A stretch of 64,000 bases of DNA from UBA11740 sp038210455 (GTDB lineage Bacteria > Acidobacteriota > Blastocatellia > Pyrinomonadales > Pyrinomonadaceae), in contig JBBQWP010000009.1 of the NCBI GenBank assembly GCA_038210455.1, positions 1 to 64,000 of the forward strand, given 5' to 3'. Positions 49,727 through 57,658 of this stretch are shown here, one piece after another. The position numbers and the translations under genes were made by a program. Positions within the stretch are counted from its first letter, which is position 1, and each line of letters opens with the position of its first letter. Under the pieces are notes generated by a model. The model was not told the DNA's origin. It searched no databases and saw only the letters and a program-made list of their open reading frames with translations.

Positions 49727-50620
49727 CTACCTCCGATATACCGAGCGCGGATAAGCAATGATGTCTCGCTCCGCAAGCTTCATCATTTCATCGAAGAGTT
49801 TTGGCGCGTTTGCGCGAAAGAACCGCATCCCTCGCACCATCAGATCGCGGCAGGCTTCCGCTGAAACGTATTTTTGAAAGAAAAGCGGCATATCAGGATG
49901 AACCACACGGCTCATGTCGTGTGCATAAGTTCTGACTGTCACCCGCTCGCCTTCATAGTTAATACACGGCGCGTCAAAGATCTCGTCGTGATAGACGCGC
50001 ACGGGAAACTTTTCCTTCAATGCATCGTCCACGCAATAACCAAACGAAATGTAGTTCGTGGTTGCTCCCAGGCCGACAATCTTTCCGCCGCCTTCAATCA
50101 ATTTGTAGTAAGGACTGCCCGTGTCGTACGGATATGGAGACCAATGATGAGTAGCAGTGATTTCTGCGGCGGCCGGTCCGATCGCGCAGACTGATTTGGT
50201 CGGGTGCAAACTGCGCACAGCGCCGCGTTGTCGCCGCGCGAACTCCGTCAGAATCCCCGTATATGAAGGCGTCCGGCGCACATCAAAAACATTTCCCTGC
50301 CGCAAGTATTCATAAGAAGAGATTCGGTGATTGGGATAGGTCGGAAACAAGACCGTACCGGAAGGACCAATTACTTCCCGAATCAGAAACAGAATTCGGT
50401 AGAAGGGAAACGCGAGGTTCAATCCGTCCATGCCGCTATGAACGTAAACCAGATCGCCCTCGCTCAAATTAAGATCTTTGGCCAGAATCTTACTGAAATC
50501 TTCTTCAGTCAGCGGGGACAGGGACGCTACCCGGCGGCGCTCCCGTGCCCACTTCGCGCGCCGCAGCGACGTCAACGCCCTGTCTGGCAAAATTGTTCTG
50601 GCGATTCTGTGCAGATCCAT
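49727..50620 (-). CDS. AAC(3)-family N-acyltransferase
   Basis: 297 residues. Antibiotic_NAT fold: GDLVYVHSGMDGL (about 55-67), GPSGTVLFPTYPNHRIS (about 85-101), RSLHPTKSVCAIGPAA (about 136-151, with the catalytic-site His) and GGKIVGLGATTNYIS (about 176-190). Known AAC(3) enzymes acetylate aminoglycosides from acetyl-CoA. Here the gene directly follows a KAS III gene in the same operon (one base gap) and sits among polysaccharide genes, so acylation of an amino sugar using an acyl-thioester is more plausible than drug resistance (inference). Confidence 0.8.
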   Translation of the reverse strand: MDLHRIARTILPDRALTSLRRAKWARERRRVASLSPLTEEDFSKILAKDLNLSEGDLVYVHSGMDGLNLAFPFYRILFLIREVIGPSGTVLFPTYPNHRISSYEYLRQGNVFDVRRTPSYTGILTEFARRQRGAVRSLHPTKSVCAIGPAAAEITATHHWSPYPYDTGSPYYKLIEGGGKIVGLGATTNYISFGYCVDDALKEKFPVRVYHDEIFDAPCINYEGERVTVRTYAHDMSRVVHPDMPLFFQKYVSAEACRDLMVRGMRFFRANAPKLFDEMMKLAERDIIAYPRSVYRR

Positions 50621-50621
50621 T

Positions 50622-51644
50622 TCAGACGATCTCGATCATCGTCGCGCCCCATGAATAGCCGACGCCAAAACCAATCAGCGCCACCCGGTCACCCTGCTTG
50701 ACGCGACCCTGGTCGAGGGCGCTCTCGAGGGCGATCGGAATTGTCGAAGAGACCGTGTTCCCACACTGTTCCATGTCGATCCAGAACTTCTCGGCAGGAA
50801 TTTTCATCTTGGCTCGCAAGCGCTCGAGCATGAATTTATTCGCCTGATGCGGGATGATAAAATCAACCTGGTCGAGACTGAGTCCACACCTGTCCAACAA
50901 CTGGCCTATCGCTTCGGGAACAGTCTTCATGGCAAATCCGAACACATCGGCGCCATCCATGAAAAGGTTCTGTTCTGAACGCCAGTTGCCGCTGGCGTCT
51001 TCTCTCTCGACCGCAGTCGCCGCGGTGGGCGGACAGCGCAAGCCCCCGGCCTTAACAATGATCTGATTCGCTCCCCGTCCATCGGTTCCCAAAACGAACG
51101 GCCCAATTAATTCTCGTTCAGCAGGAGTTGAGCCAATCAGCGTCGCCGCCGCCCCATCACCAAACAGAGTCAGCAGCGAGCGGTCACGGCGATTAATAAA
51201 TTTCGTGTAGGTATCAGCAGTGATTAGCAGGACATTTTCTGCTGTGCCTGCTTCGACCAAACTCTTTGCCAGCGCCAGGCCGTAGATATAACCCGAGCAG
51301 CCTTGATTGATGTCGATGGCGCCGCTATCAGTTCTTAGTCCCAAACGATCCTGCATCACGCACGCCGTCGTTGGCGTGAAGTAATCCGGGCTCTGCGTGC
51401 AAAAGATCAGGAAATCAATTTCTTCCGGCGAGTAAGCGCCGTTGGCAAACAAACGCTTTGCTGCTTCGACGCCAAGATCCGAAGCACACTCGTCCGGCCC
51501 CGACACGTGCCGTACGGAAACACCGGTCTTCTCGAAAATTTGGTTACCGTGCCAGGCGCCAAATTCCTCGGCCAGTTGATCGTTGGTCAATTCTCCGGCC
51601 GGCAGAAAGGACTTCACGGCTCTTACGGCTGCTTTGTTTCCCAT
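50622..51644 (-). CDS. Beta-ketoacyl-ACP synthase III-family protein
   Basis: 340 residues from ATG; an upstream extension through family E repeat is not accepted. Thiolase fold with Cys116 in DINQGCSGYIYGL, His266 in IIPHQANKFMLE and Asn296 in EQCGNTVSSTIPIA, the full FabH triad, plus GDGAAATLI (about 162-170). The N-terminal part LPAGELTNDQLAEEFG is FabH-like. Its place between an ACP gene and an acyltransferase gene, not with fatty-acid genes, suggests making a special acyl group for a sugar. The gap to the acyltransferase gene is one base. Confidence 0.9.
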   Translation of the reverse strand: MGNKAAVRAVKSFLPAGELTNDQLAEEFGAWHGNQIFEKTGVSVRHVSGPDECASDLGVEAAKRLFANGAYSPEEIDFLIFCTQSPDYFTPTTACVMQDRLGLRTDSGAIDINQGCSGYIYGLALAKSLVEAGTAENVLLITADTYTKFINRRDRSLLTLFGDGAAATLIGSTPAERELIGPFVLGTDGRGANQIIVKAGGLRCPPTAATAVEREDASGNWRSEQNLFMDGADVFGFAMKTVPEAIGQLLDRCGLSLDQVDFIIPHQANKFMLERLRAKMKIPAEKFWIDMEQCGNTVSSTIPIALESALDQGRVKQGDRVALIGFGVGYSWGATMIEIV

Positions 51645-51947
51645 GCGCTTCTGTTTTCTGATCGTCTGATTTGAAAGAGAGATTATCTTACCAGTCTGGA
51701 AGTGGCAAAGCAGTGTGGTTCTTACTCCCTCTCCCTTTGGGAGAGGGTTGGGGTGAGGGCTTGGCGCGATTCCCTTCCACCTCAAGCTGTCTCGGCTAAC
51801 ACGAAAGACACCCAAAAGTGTTTATTCGGTACGCTTCGCGCCCTCATCCCCAGCCCTTCTCCCAAAGGGAGAAGGGAGACAACCACTCTAAACTTCGTTA
51901 TGCCAACGACGTGCGATAGAATCTTCCGCATCCCGAGAGGAGAACAC
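51645..51947. other. Divergent region filled by a family E repeat
   Basis: This 303-base gap lies between the KAS III gene (minus) and the acyl carrier gene (plus). The repeat at 51725-51879 takes half of it. Immediately before the ACP start is CCCGAGAGGAGAACACATG, with a strong GAGGAG ribosome site. Confidence 0.55.
51725..51879. repeat. Family E long repeat
   Basis: CTCCCTTTGGGAGAGGGTTG and GCCCTTCTCCCAAAGGGAGA arms with GGCTAACACGAAAGAC in the middle, as in the copies at 18.93 and 46.96 kb. Confidence 0.9.
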
Positions 51948-52262
51948 ATGGCGGAGAACGAGCGAATACTCAAAGTAGTCTACAGTGCGATAGATGAACT
52001 CAACGCACAACTACCGCCCGGCGTGTCGGTTGAGAAATCACTGGACGGACCGTTGTACGGCGAGTCGGGAAAACTGGAGTCGCTCGACTTTGTCACCCTG
52101 GTTATGGAAGTCGAGGAAAAGATCAAAGCGGAATTTGGCGTTGACATAACCATCGCCGACGAACACCTCTTGTCGAAAAAAGAAAGCCCGTTCTCCAGCG
52201 TTCGGACTTTGATCGAATATTTGGATGAGGTGTTGAAAGAGGAATCCAGTCCGGCGGAGTAG
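51948..52262 (+). CDS. Acyl carrier protein
   Basis: 104 residues from the ATG with GAGGAG spaced eight bases; the reading frame is open 82 codons upstream, but through repeat DNA. KLESLDFVTLVMEVEEKIKA (about 42-61) contains the phosphopantetheine Ser45, followed by the usual acidic helix and LLSKKESPFSSVRTLIEYLD. It is longer than housekeeping ACP (77-80 aa) and has an unlike N-terminus, so it is likely dedicated to the KAS III/acyltransferase pair divergently next to it. Convergent with a methyltransferase gene three bases away. Confidence 0.85.
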   Translation: MAENERILKVVYSAIDELNAQLPPGVSVEKSLDGPLYGESGKLESLDFVTLVMEVEEKIKAEFGVDITIADEHLLSKKESPFSSVRTLIEYLDEVLKEESSPAE

Positions 52263-52264
52263 AA

Positions 52265-53269
52265 TCACTCTCCCAACTTTCCAAAGCCACGCCAACTATT
52301 TTTGTTGTGCCAGCCGATAATTATTTCCCGCGCGCCCACGTCATCCCACCACGATTCAAACTCGGCTCGTGAAATATAAAACGTCGTCGGCGCCACCAGG
52401 TGATCGAACACTATCGAATGTTGCTCGCGCCAGTTGAAGCCGGAAACAAAGCTCAGGTAGTCGTTATAAAATAGATGGGGCGTGATGGCCGCACCCCGCC
52501 GGCTGCGATTCAAGGGGCCGTAGATTAGTTTAGTGACCGCATACATGATTACCGCCGGAAACTTTGAAAGATGAAACAGCAGCCGCGGGTTCATCCGCGA
52601 CGTCAGGTACTTACGCACAGGATTTATAAACCTGACAATCCAACCATTGTTCTCTGCGCCATAAATCCAGGCAGAGATGTGGCCGCCGGGTTTGACCTTC
52701 GCCACCAGTGATTCAAAACCTGCGCGCGGATCCGGCAAGTGATGCAGAACGCCCAAAGAGAAGGCGTAATCGAAGACCGCGTGCAAAGGCAAATGATAAA
52801 TGTCGGCCTGGATGACGTGAGCATTTTCGATTCCCCGCGTCGAATCAAAAGCCAGATCGACCGCGTCGCTTAAGTCAACCGCCACGATGTCACGGGCTCC
52901 CCAACGCGCAATCCTGTGCGTATGCCGTCCTTTGCCACAGCCTCCTTCGAGCACCCTTTTCCCCGGAAAGAATTGAGGACGGACCGGCGTAATCCAGCCC
53001 AGCAACTCATCTCCGTATCCCTCGTCCTCATGAGAAAACTCCTGCCAGGACCAACCAAAGCTCTCAGCGGTCGCCTGTTTTCCTTCTCCCACCAGGGCCA
53101 GATCCGCGAAGCGCGGAACACCACGCCGAATTGCAAACGTACGCGCACAGGCCGAGCACTCCAGCTCGCCCGACATGATCTCGATCCCTTCTTCCTCATC
53201 AATTGAGCGGAGACGAATCGCGGCGTCGCACAACGGGCAGGCCAGATAATCTAAAAGAGTTCTCTTCAT
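52265..53269 (-). CDS. SAM-dependent methyltransferase with N-terminal zinc-ribbon-like domain
   Basis: 334 residues from the Met opening KRTLLDYLACPLCDAAIRLR. Trm112-like zinc segment with CPLC (about 11-14) and CSAC (about 39-42), then RRGVPRFAD. The methyltransferase core starts at KRVLEGGCGKGRHTHRIA (about 103-120, motif I), with DIVAVDLSDAV, LGVLHHLPDPRAGFESLVAK (motif IV/V region) and KPGGHISAWIYG. Its substrate is unknown, probably a sugar or lipid in polysaccharide assembly. The longer start (18 codons) reads through a family A repeat. Confidence 0.8.
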   Translation of the reverse strand: MKRTLLDYLACPLCDAAIRLRSIDEEEGIEIMSGELECSACARTFAIRRGVPRFADLALVGEGKQATAESFGWSWQEFSHEDEGYGDELLGWITPVRPQFFPGKRVLEGGCGKGRHTHRIARWGARDIVAVDLSDAVDLAFDSTRGIENAHVIQADIYHLPLHAVFDYAFSLGVLHHLPDPRAGFESLVAKVKPGGHISAWIYGAENNGWIVRFINPVRKYLTSRMNPRLLFHLSKFPAVIMYAVTKLIYGPLNRSRRGAAITPHLFYNDYLSFVSGFNWREQHSIVFDHLVAPTTFYISRAEFESWWDDVGAREIIIGWHNKNSWRGFGKLGE

Positions 53270-53283
53270 TGAAACGTGCCGTG

Positions 53284-53346
53284 TCAGAAGCCCGACCGTC
53301 AGGGAGGGCCGCTGGCCTAGCAAGCCCTCCCTTACAGTCGGGCTTC
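53284..53346. repeat. Family A inverted pair, overlapping the 3' end of a gene
   Basis: GTCAGAAGCCCGACCGTCAG then GGAGGGC, and GCCCTCCCTTACAGTCGGGC then TTCTGAC. On the minus strand the right arm gives the last codons (SEARL) and TAA stop of the GT39-like gene. Confidence 0.9.
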
Positions 53347-54738
53347 TGACACAGTGAATGATGAAAGCTTCCGGCTAACTAAAAATTCCTTTGTTCGCCA
53401 CACGGCAAGACCGGCAAAGATGGTGAGCAAAGCATGCATCGGCAGTCCATAGCGAATGTGAGTGTGCATCATCGATCCCACTACCAGATAATAGAACACG
53501 GTCGCCATGATTAGTCCGGTCGTGCGCCAATCCAAACGGAACCCTATGATCACTCCCGCGAACATCAGGGGCAGCAGAATATATCGCAAAACGCTCTGCA
53601 CCATTCCCAGGCCATTCACGAACACCGACAATATCCCGCCCTGCCGTTGCGGTGACAGACATTTGCTGCTGGTGACATTGATGCCGGCGCTGCCATAAAT
53701 GCCCGAAGGCGCCCCGGCATATTTCATCACTGCAGCCATTCGATGGATGACCGTGCCGGCGTACCAGAATGGATGCTGCTTAATTATCTGCAGGGCTTTG
53801 CCCGTGCGCTGACGGTCGCGTTGAATTCCATCCGGATAATAGAGATCGAAAGACGGATCGGTCGGCACCTTAAGCGCTGCGCGCTCTTGCTCAATCACAT
53901 CGCGATCGTTCGCCGGCCCGCCAAACTCCTTCGCCCCGCGCTCAGTCTCCCCGAGGCCTTCCAATAGATTGGTGCCCGCGCCCAGGCCAGTCGGCACGAA
54001 CGCATGGAAGGCAACCACGTTGCGCACGACGACCGGCGCGATTACCAGCAAGGCTGCAAGCGTGACGCCGGCGCTCAAGAGCAAGCGCGTACGCCAACCG
54101 GCCCGGACAAACAAGAGCAGCGCCAGCGCCCAGAAAAACACCAGCAACATGGCATTGGCCCGCAGCCAGCACGAAGCGCCCACCAACGCGCCCGCGCCAA
54201 TGGCCCAGCCGACGCTTTGTCGCTTTGCCGCCAAGAGCAGCAGCCACGCCGCCCCGATGACGATCCATGAAGTGGGGGCATCGGCCAGCGGCGCGGCGCC
54301 GGAAAGCGCCAGTAACGGCCAGAGCGCTACGATCCATCCAGCCCACAATCCCGTGCGCCAACCGAAAGCAGTCACGCCGACGCCCACGATCAGAAACACT
54401 GAGAAAGCGTCGAGCACCCACTGAACATTCTGCACCGCACGCGGAGATCGATTGCCCGACACCTTGTAAATGAAAGCCAGCCACAGCGGATAACCCGGCG
54501 GATAGATCGCCGCATCCGTGTGCGAAGCATCGTCGATCCAAAAAATAGATGAGCGACCATCGAGCCAGTTCTGCGCCTGTCGATCAAAGTTTCCGTAGAT
54601 GCCGCTGGGAAACCAACCGGGGTCGTCCATATGGGCGCGCATAAAAGTCGCCGTCAGCGCGCGAACCGAAAAAGCGAGCGCTAACATGAAAAGAAGCGCG
54701 AGGACGCGCCGTCGTGTTAGTGATGTAGAGTTAATCAA
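53332..54738 (-). CDS. GT39-like multi-spanning glycosyltransferase, paralogue
   Basis: About 468 residues from TTG with GAGCAAGG ahead; the frame is open to 54885, but those residues come from repeat DNA. Ten or so TM helices. Shared with the 45-47 kb protein: GYPLWLAFIYKVSG context, ASCWLRANAMLLVFF (about 190-204), LGAGTNLLEG, YYPDGIQRDRQR and HPFWYAGTVIHRM. It lacks the 170-residue periplasmic insertion of that paralogue. An early Asp/Arg pair (MRAHMDDPGWFPSG) fits ArnT/PMT-like enzymes. The C-terminus SEARL and its stop are repeat-encoded. Confidence 0.75.
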   Translation of the reverse strand: MINSTSLTRRRVLALLFMLALAFSVRALTATFMRAHMDDPGWFPSGIYGNFDRQAQNWLDGRSSIFWIDDASHTDAAIYPPGYPLWLAFIYKVSGNRSPRAVQNVQWVLDAFSVFLIVGVGVTAFGWRTGLWAGWIVALWPLLALSGAAPLADAPTSWIVIGAAWLLLLAAKRQSVGWAIGAGALVGASCWLRANAMLLVFFWALALLLFVRAGWRTRLLLSAGVTLAALLVIAPVVVRNVVAFHAFVPTGLGAGTNLLEGLGETERGAKEFGGPANDRDVIEQERAALKVPTDPSFDLYYPDGIQRDRQRTGKALQIIKQHPFWYAGTVIHRMAAVMKYAGAPSGIYGSAGINVTSSKCLSPQRQGGILSVFVNGLGMVQSVLRYILLPLMFAGVIIGFRLDWRTTGLIMATVFYYLVVGSMMHTHIRYGLPMHALLTIFAGLAVWRTKEFLVSRKLSSFTVSEARL

Positions 54739-54774
54739 ATGACCTTGCTCACTCCAATAGAAGTTGCTGACGAA

Positions 54775-54885
54775 TGCCGCGAATGTGGAGTGCGGTGGCA
54801 AGCGTAGCGCGACACCGCTTTGGATTGCTCGCGGGATACATGAACGAAAGCGCCGTCGCCGCTTTGCTCTGCCGGCGCACTCCAT
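54775..54885. repeat. Family M repeat (GGAGTGCGGTGGCAAGCG)
   Basis: GGAGTGCGGTGGCAAGCG on the left and GCTCTGCCGGCGCACTCC on the right, with CGACACCGCTTTGGAT inside. It would create a false N-terminus for the GT39-like gene. Confidence 0.7.
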
Positions 54886-54897
54886 AAGGCGCCGCTT

Positions 54898-55731
54898 TCA
54901 CTTTCGCGCTGAAATGATCAAGTTCCATCCAACGCTTCGTTGTAAACGCCGGAACACACCTTCAGGAATCACCCGTCCCAGAAAGTAAAACTCCGGCCGC
55001 GTTAGTTGTTCGACCTGCACCTTAACTTCGCGGAACATTGAAAACAGTTGGCGCGCTTCCCGGCGGCTGTAAACTTTCACCAGCGGATTTCCGCCGCCTT
55101 CGTTGAACTCGACATACTTGCTCATGATATCCGCCCGCGAGTTTCCGCGCAGCAACTCGCCTCGCAGAATTCCGTGACGAACAATGATCTCTCCCCAGTA
55201 GCCCAAAGAACCGCGATGATAAAGCATCACGCGAGCCTGACCGCCCGGCCGCAGGACGCGATGTACTTCGCGCACGGCGGCCGCGGTGTCGGGAGTGTGA
55301 TGCAGCACGCCGTTGGAATAGACGACGTCGAAACTTTCGTCTGCAAAGGCCAGGGTTTCACAATCCGAGATGGCGAAGTCGCCGCCTTCTCCGTAAACCG
55401 CGAGATGCCGGCGCGAGATTTCAATCGAACGCGGCGTCAGATCAACTCCGGTAACTTTCGCTCCGCCGCGCGCAAATTGCAGCAGATCCGTGCCCATGCC
55501 GCAGCCCACTTCGAGGAGACGAGCGCCGGCGAACTCATTGAAGCCCATCACCTCAGGCATCCACGGCGCGTAATCCTTGTAACGATGACGCTCGACCTCG
55601 TCAAAAAATTCGCGGGTGCCAAACTCGTGCTCGCGGCCATAGACCGCGCCGGCCGGATCCGCGGACCATTGTTCGCGGGCACGTCGTTTTTCTTCGGCGA
55701 TTGCGCTTGGATTTTCGGTAATAAGTTTCAA
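54898..55731 (-). CDS. SAM-dependent class I methyltransferase
   Basis: 277 residues. Motif I LLEVGCGMGTDLLQFAR (about 72-88), motif post-I VTGVDLTPRSIEIS (about 93-106), acidic loop ISDCETLAFADESFDVVYSN (about 120-139) and VLHHTPDTAAAVREVHRVLR (about 141-160) with PGG. The C-terminal third is a large variable part with KVYSRREARQLFSMF and AEFYFLGRVI-like residues. No membrane segment. Substrate unknown. It is downstream of the GT4 gene across a 282-base repeat-filled gap. Confidence 0.8.
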   Translation of the reverse strand: MKLITENPSAIAEEKRRAREQWSADPAGAVYGREHEFGTREFFDEVERHRYKDYAPWMPEVMGFNEFAGARLLEVGCGMGTDLLQFARGGAKVTGVDLTPRSIEISRRHLAVYGEGGDFAISDCETLAFADESFDVVYSNGVLHHTPDTAAAVREVHRVLRPGGQARVMLYHRGSLGYWGEIIVRHGILRGELLRGNSRADIMSKYVEFNEGGGNPLVKVYSRREARQLFSMFREVKVQVEQLTRPEFYFLGRVIPEGVFRRLQRSVGWNLIISARK

Positions 55732-55754
55732 GGGTCTCTTCGCAAGCGGAATGA

Positions 55755-55960
55755 CTCAACGAGCCCGCGTTAGCGGGCGGCAGAATTTAGCCCCGGGCGT
55801 AAGCCCGGGGAAAACTCCAACAAAGTCAATGAGCCCCGTTAGGGGCGACACAGTCTCTAGGACATTCCAAATGAGCAAGCGATTTCTTTCGCCCGCAAAG
55901 CGGGCTCCTGCGTGTTTGTGGTGAACGTGACCCCGGGGCTTACGCCCGGGGCTACACTCT
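55755..55960. repeat. Family F/CCCCGGGC palindromes
   Basis: GCCCGCG-TTA-GCGGGC, CCCCGGGC-GTAA-GCCCGGGG, GCCCCG-TTA-GGGGC and CCCGGGGC-TTAC-GCCCGGGG stand in a row between methyltransferase and glycosyltransferase genes. Together they fill most of the 282-base gap. Confidence 0.85.
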
Positions 55961-56013
55961 TCCGCCATCTGCGATGGCTCAATGCCCAATTTGCAGGGCG
56001 CGTGAGTCTTTGC

Positions 56014-57651
56014 TTAGGAACAACTCGCCCACGCCTGATATGCATCAAGCACACGCTGCGCATTGTGCTTCCACGTATGCTTAGCAATCGCAGCCAGGCG
56101 CGCGGCTGCCCCCAAGCGTTCGCGCAACTCCGGCGAACTGCTCAATCGCAGAATCGCGTCAGCTAGTTGTCGCGCGTTGCCGGGCTCGGTCAGCAGCGCG
56201 GTTTCTTCATCGACCAGCACTTCACCGATTTGTCCGAGGCGGCTGGCCACGATCCCCTTGCCCATCGCCATGTACTCAAAGAGTTTCGTCGGCGAGCCGA
56301 AAAATTCACTGCCATCTTCCAGCGGCACGTGCGGCGACAGAAGCATATCGCAGGCATCCAGCAAAGCCGGAACGCGTTCATGCTCGACATGGCCGCTAAA
56401 GATCACCTGCTCCCCTTTTCCCGCGTCCCGCACAATCCGCTCAACTTCCTCGCGCAGCCTGCCGGCGCCGACCAACAGGAAACGCACTCTGGAACCGGGT
56501 GGCAGTTGCGAGATCGCCTTGGCCAGGGCCAGCACCCCGTGCCATGGACCAAAGGTTCCGACAAAACCGGCGAGCGTTTCATCTTCTGCAATGCCTAACT
56601 CGCGACGAACTGCGTCGCCGCCAATATTGGGGCAAAACGTTTCAGTGTCAACGCCATTGGGATTGACGATGATCTTTTCGTCGGAGACTCCGGCGCGCAG
56701 AAGGTTGCGGCGTTCCACATCCGCGACGACGAAGATCCGGGCAGCAGCTTCCAGGTTCAATTTTTCAAATCTGGCCAGCAGCGTCAACATGTTCCCTCGG
56801 TCCCAGTGCCTGCCCATCCAGACTTCCGACCCGTTGTATTCCAGGAACAGAGGCACGCCAGTGCGCAGGCTGGCCGCAACTCCGGCCCAGCTAAAACGAG
56901 CATAGCGATGGTAGATCAAGTCAACCGGCTCGTGTTCGATCTCTCTCAGCGCTCCCGCGGAAAAAATCAGATTGTTGCGCAAGTCGAAAGCTGCGCGCGT
57001 TGAACCTAAAGGCTCGGGATCGATCAGCGCCAGCTTTGTACGATCGAGGCCGGCGATGTTGTCGTTGCTAATCACCCTGATCCCTGCACCCAACTCAACG
57101 ACTGCGTTGACGAAGCCATTGATGTGCGTCGCCGCGCCGCCTGCCTGGGTGCCCACACCAGGCGTGCTGCGCAAGTAAGCTATGCGCGGCGTAGCTTCCG
57201 CAGAGGAGCGCCGTACCGAACCCTCCCTCACGGTCGGGCTACTGCCCCGCTTCACCGCCAGTTCGAGTTTTTTCAGACCGGAATACGAGCGCGCAATCGC
57301 CCACGCACTGGCGGCTGATTCTCCGGCAAAGCGAAACGGCGTGCGTCCCAGAATCGACGCGCGCGTTTCTTCTCTGCTGTTACCGCTCGCATCGAACAGA
57401 ACGACGCGACGGGCCCCGGCCAGCGCTCCAAAAAGTAATATTGCATTCTGCCCGCTCTGCCAGGCGATTCGTTCGGTGGCGACTGCGAACACGTCCTTCT
57501 TCAGTGCTCGCAGGGCGACAAAGCGGAAATACATATGCTTTATCAATTCGTCGCGAGGAATGCATTCGATGTCGGCGCCAGGATAATTCTCCTGCAACCA
57601 TGCACGAGACTGATTCGGATCGCCGCTCAGCACCAGCAAAACTATTTTCAT
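56014..57651 (-). CDS. GT4-type glycosyltransferase with in-frame repeat insertion
   Basis: 545 residues, long for GT4 (usually 360-400). An extra N-terminal part of about 145 residues (MKIVLLVLSGDPNQSRAWLQ...) precedes the acceptor domain, which begins at IAYLRSTPGVGTQAGGAATH (about 162-181). The nucleotide-sugar domain has GFVGTFGPWHGVLALAKAIS (about 380-399), SGHVEHERVPALLDACDMLL (about 432-451) and GSPTKLFEYMAMGKGIVASR (about 466-485) with the E-x7-E-like site. Residues about 145-158 (RGSSPTVREGS) are encoded by a family A repeat arm at 57216-57255 without frame loss. It starts seven bases after the flippase stop. Confidence 0.85.
   Translation of the reverse strand: MKIVLLVLSGDPNQSRAWLQENYPGADIECIPRDELIKHMYFRFVALRALKKDVFAVATERIAWQSGQNAILLFGALAGARRVVLFDASGNSREETRASILGRTPFRFAGESAASAWAIARSYSGLKKLELAVKRGSSPTVREGSVRRSSAEATPRIAYLRSTPGVGTQAGGAATHINGFVNAVVELGAGIRVISNDNIAGLDRTKLALIDPEPLGSTRAAFDLRNNLIFSAGALREIEHEPVDLIYHRYARFSWAGVAASLRTGVPLFLEYNGSEVWMGRHWDRGNMLTLLARFEKLNLEAAARIFVVADVERRNLLRAGVSDEKIIVNPNGVDTETFCPNIGGDAVRRELGIAEDETLAGFVGTFGPWHGVLALAKAISQLPPGSRVRFLLVGAGRLREEVERIVRDAGKGEQVIFSGHVEHERVPALLDACDMLLSPHVPLEDGSEFFGSPTKLFEYMAMGKGIVASRLGQIGEVLVDEETALLTEPGNARQLADAILRLSSSPELRERLGAAARLAAIAKHTWKHNAQRVLDAYQAWASCS
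57216..57255. repeat. Family A arm inside the GT4 gene
   Basis: CCCTCCCTCACGGTCGGGCT then ACTGCCCCGCTTC, matching intergenic copies at 22.6 and 26.6 kb. It is read in frame on the minus strand in a region between two domains. Confidence 0.85.
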
Positions 57652-57658
57652 GCAGGAT

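Noticed and set aside
49727..50620. Aminoglycoside resistance gene
   Set aside because: The fold is AAC(3), but the operon partner is a KAS III gene within a polysaccharide locus, so a sugar acyltransferase is more likely.
51702..51947. 82-codon upstream extension of the acyl carrier protein
   Set aside because: It reads through the family E repeat; the ATG at 51948 has a strong GAGGAG site.
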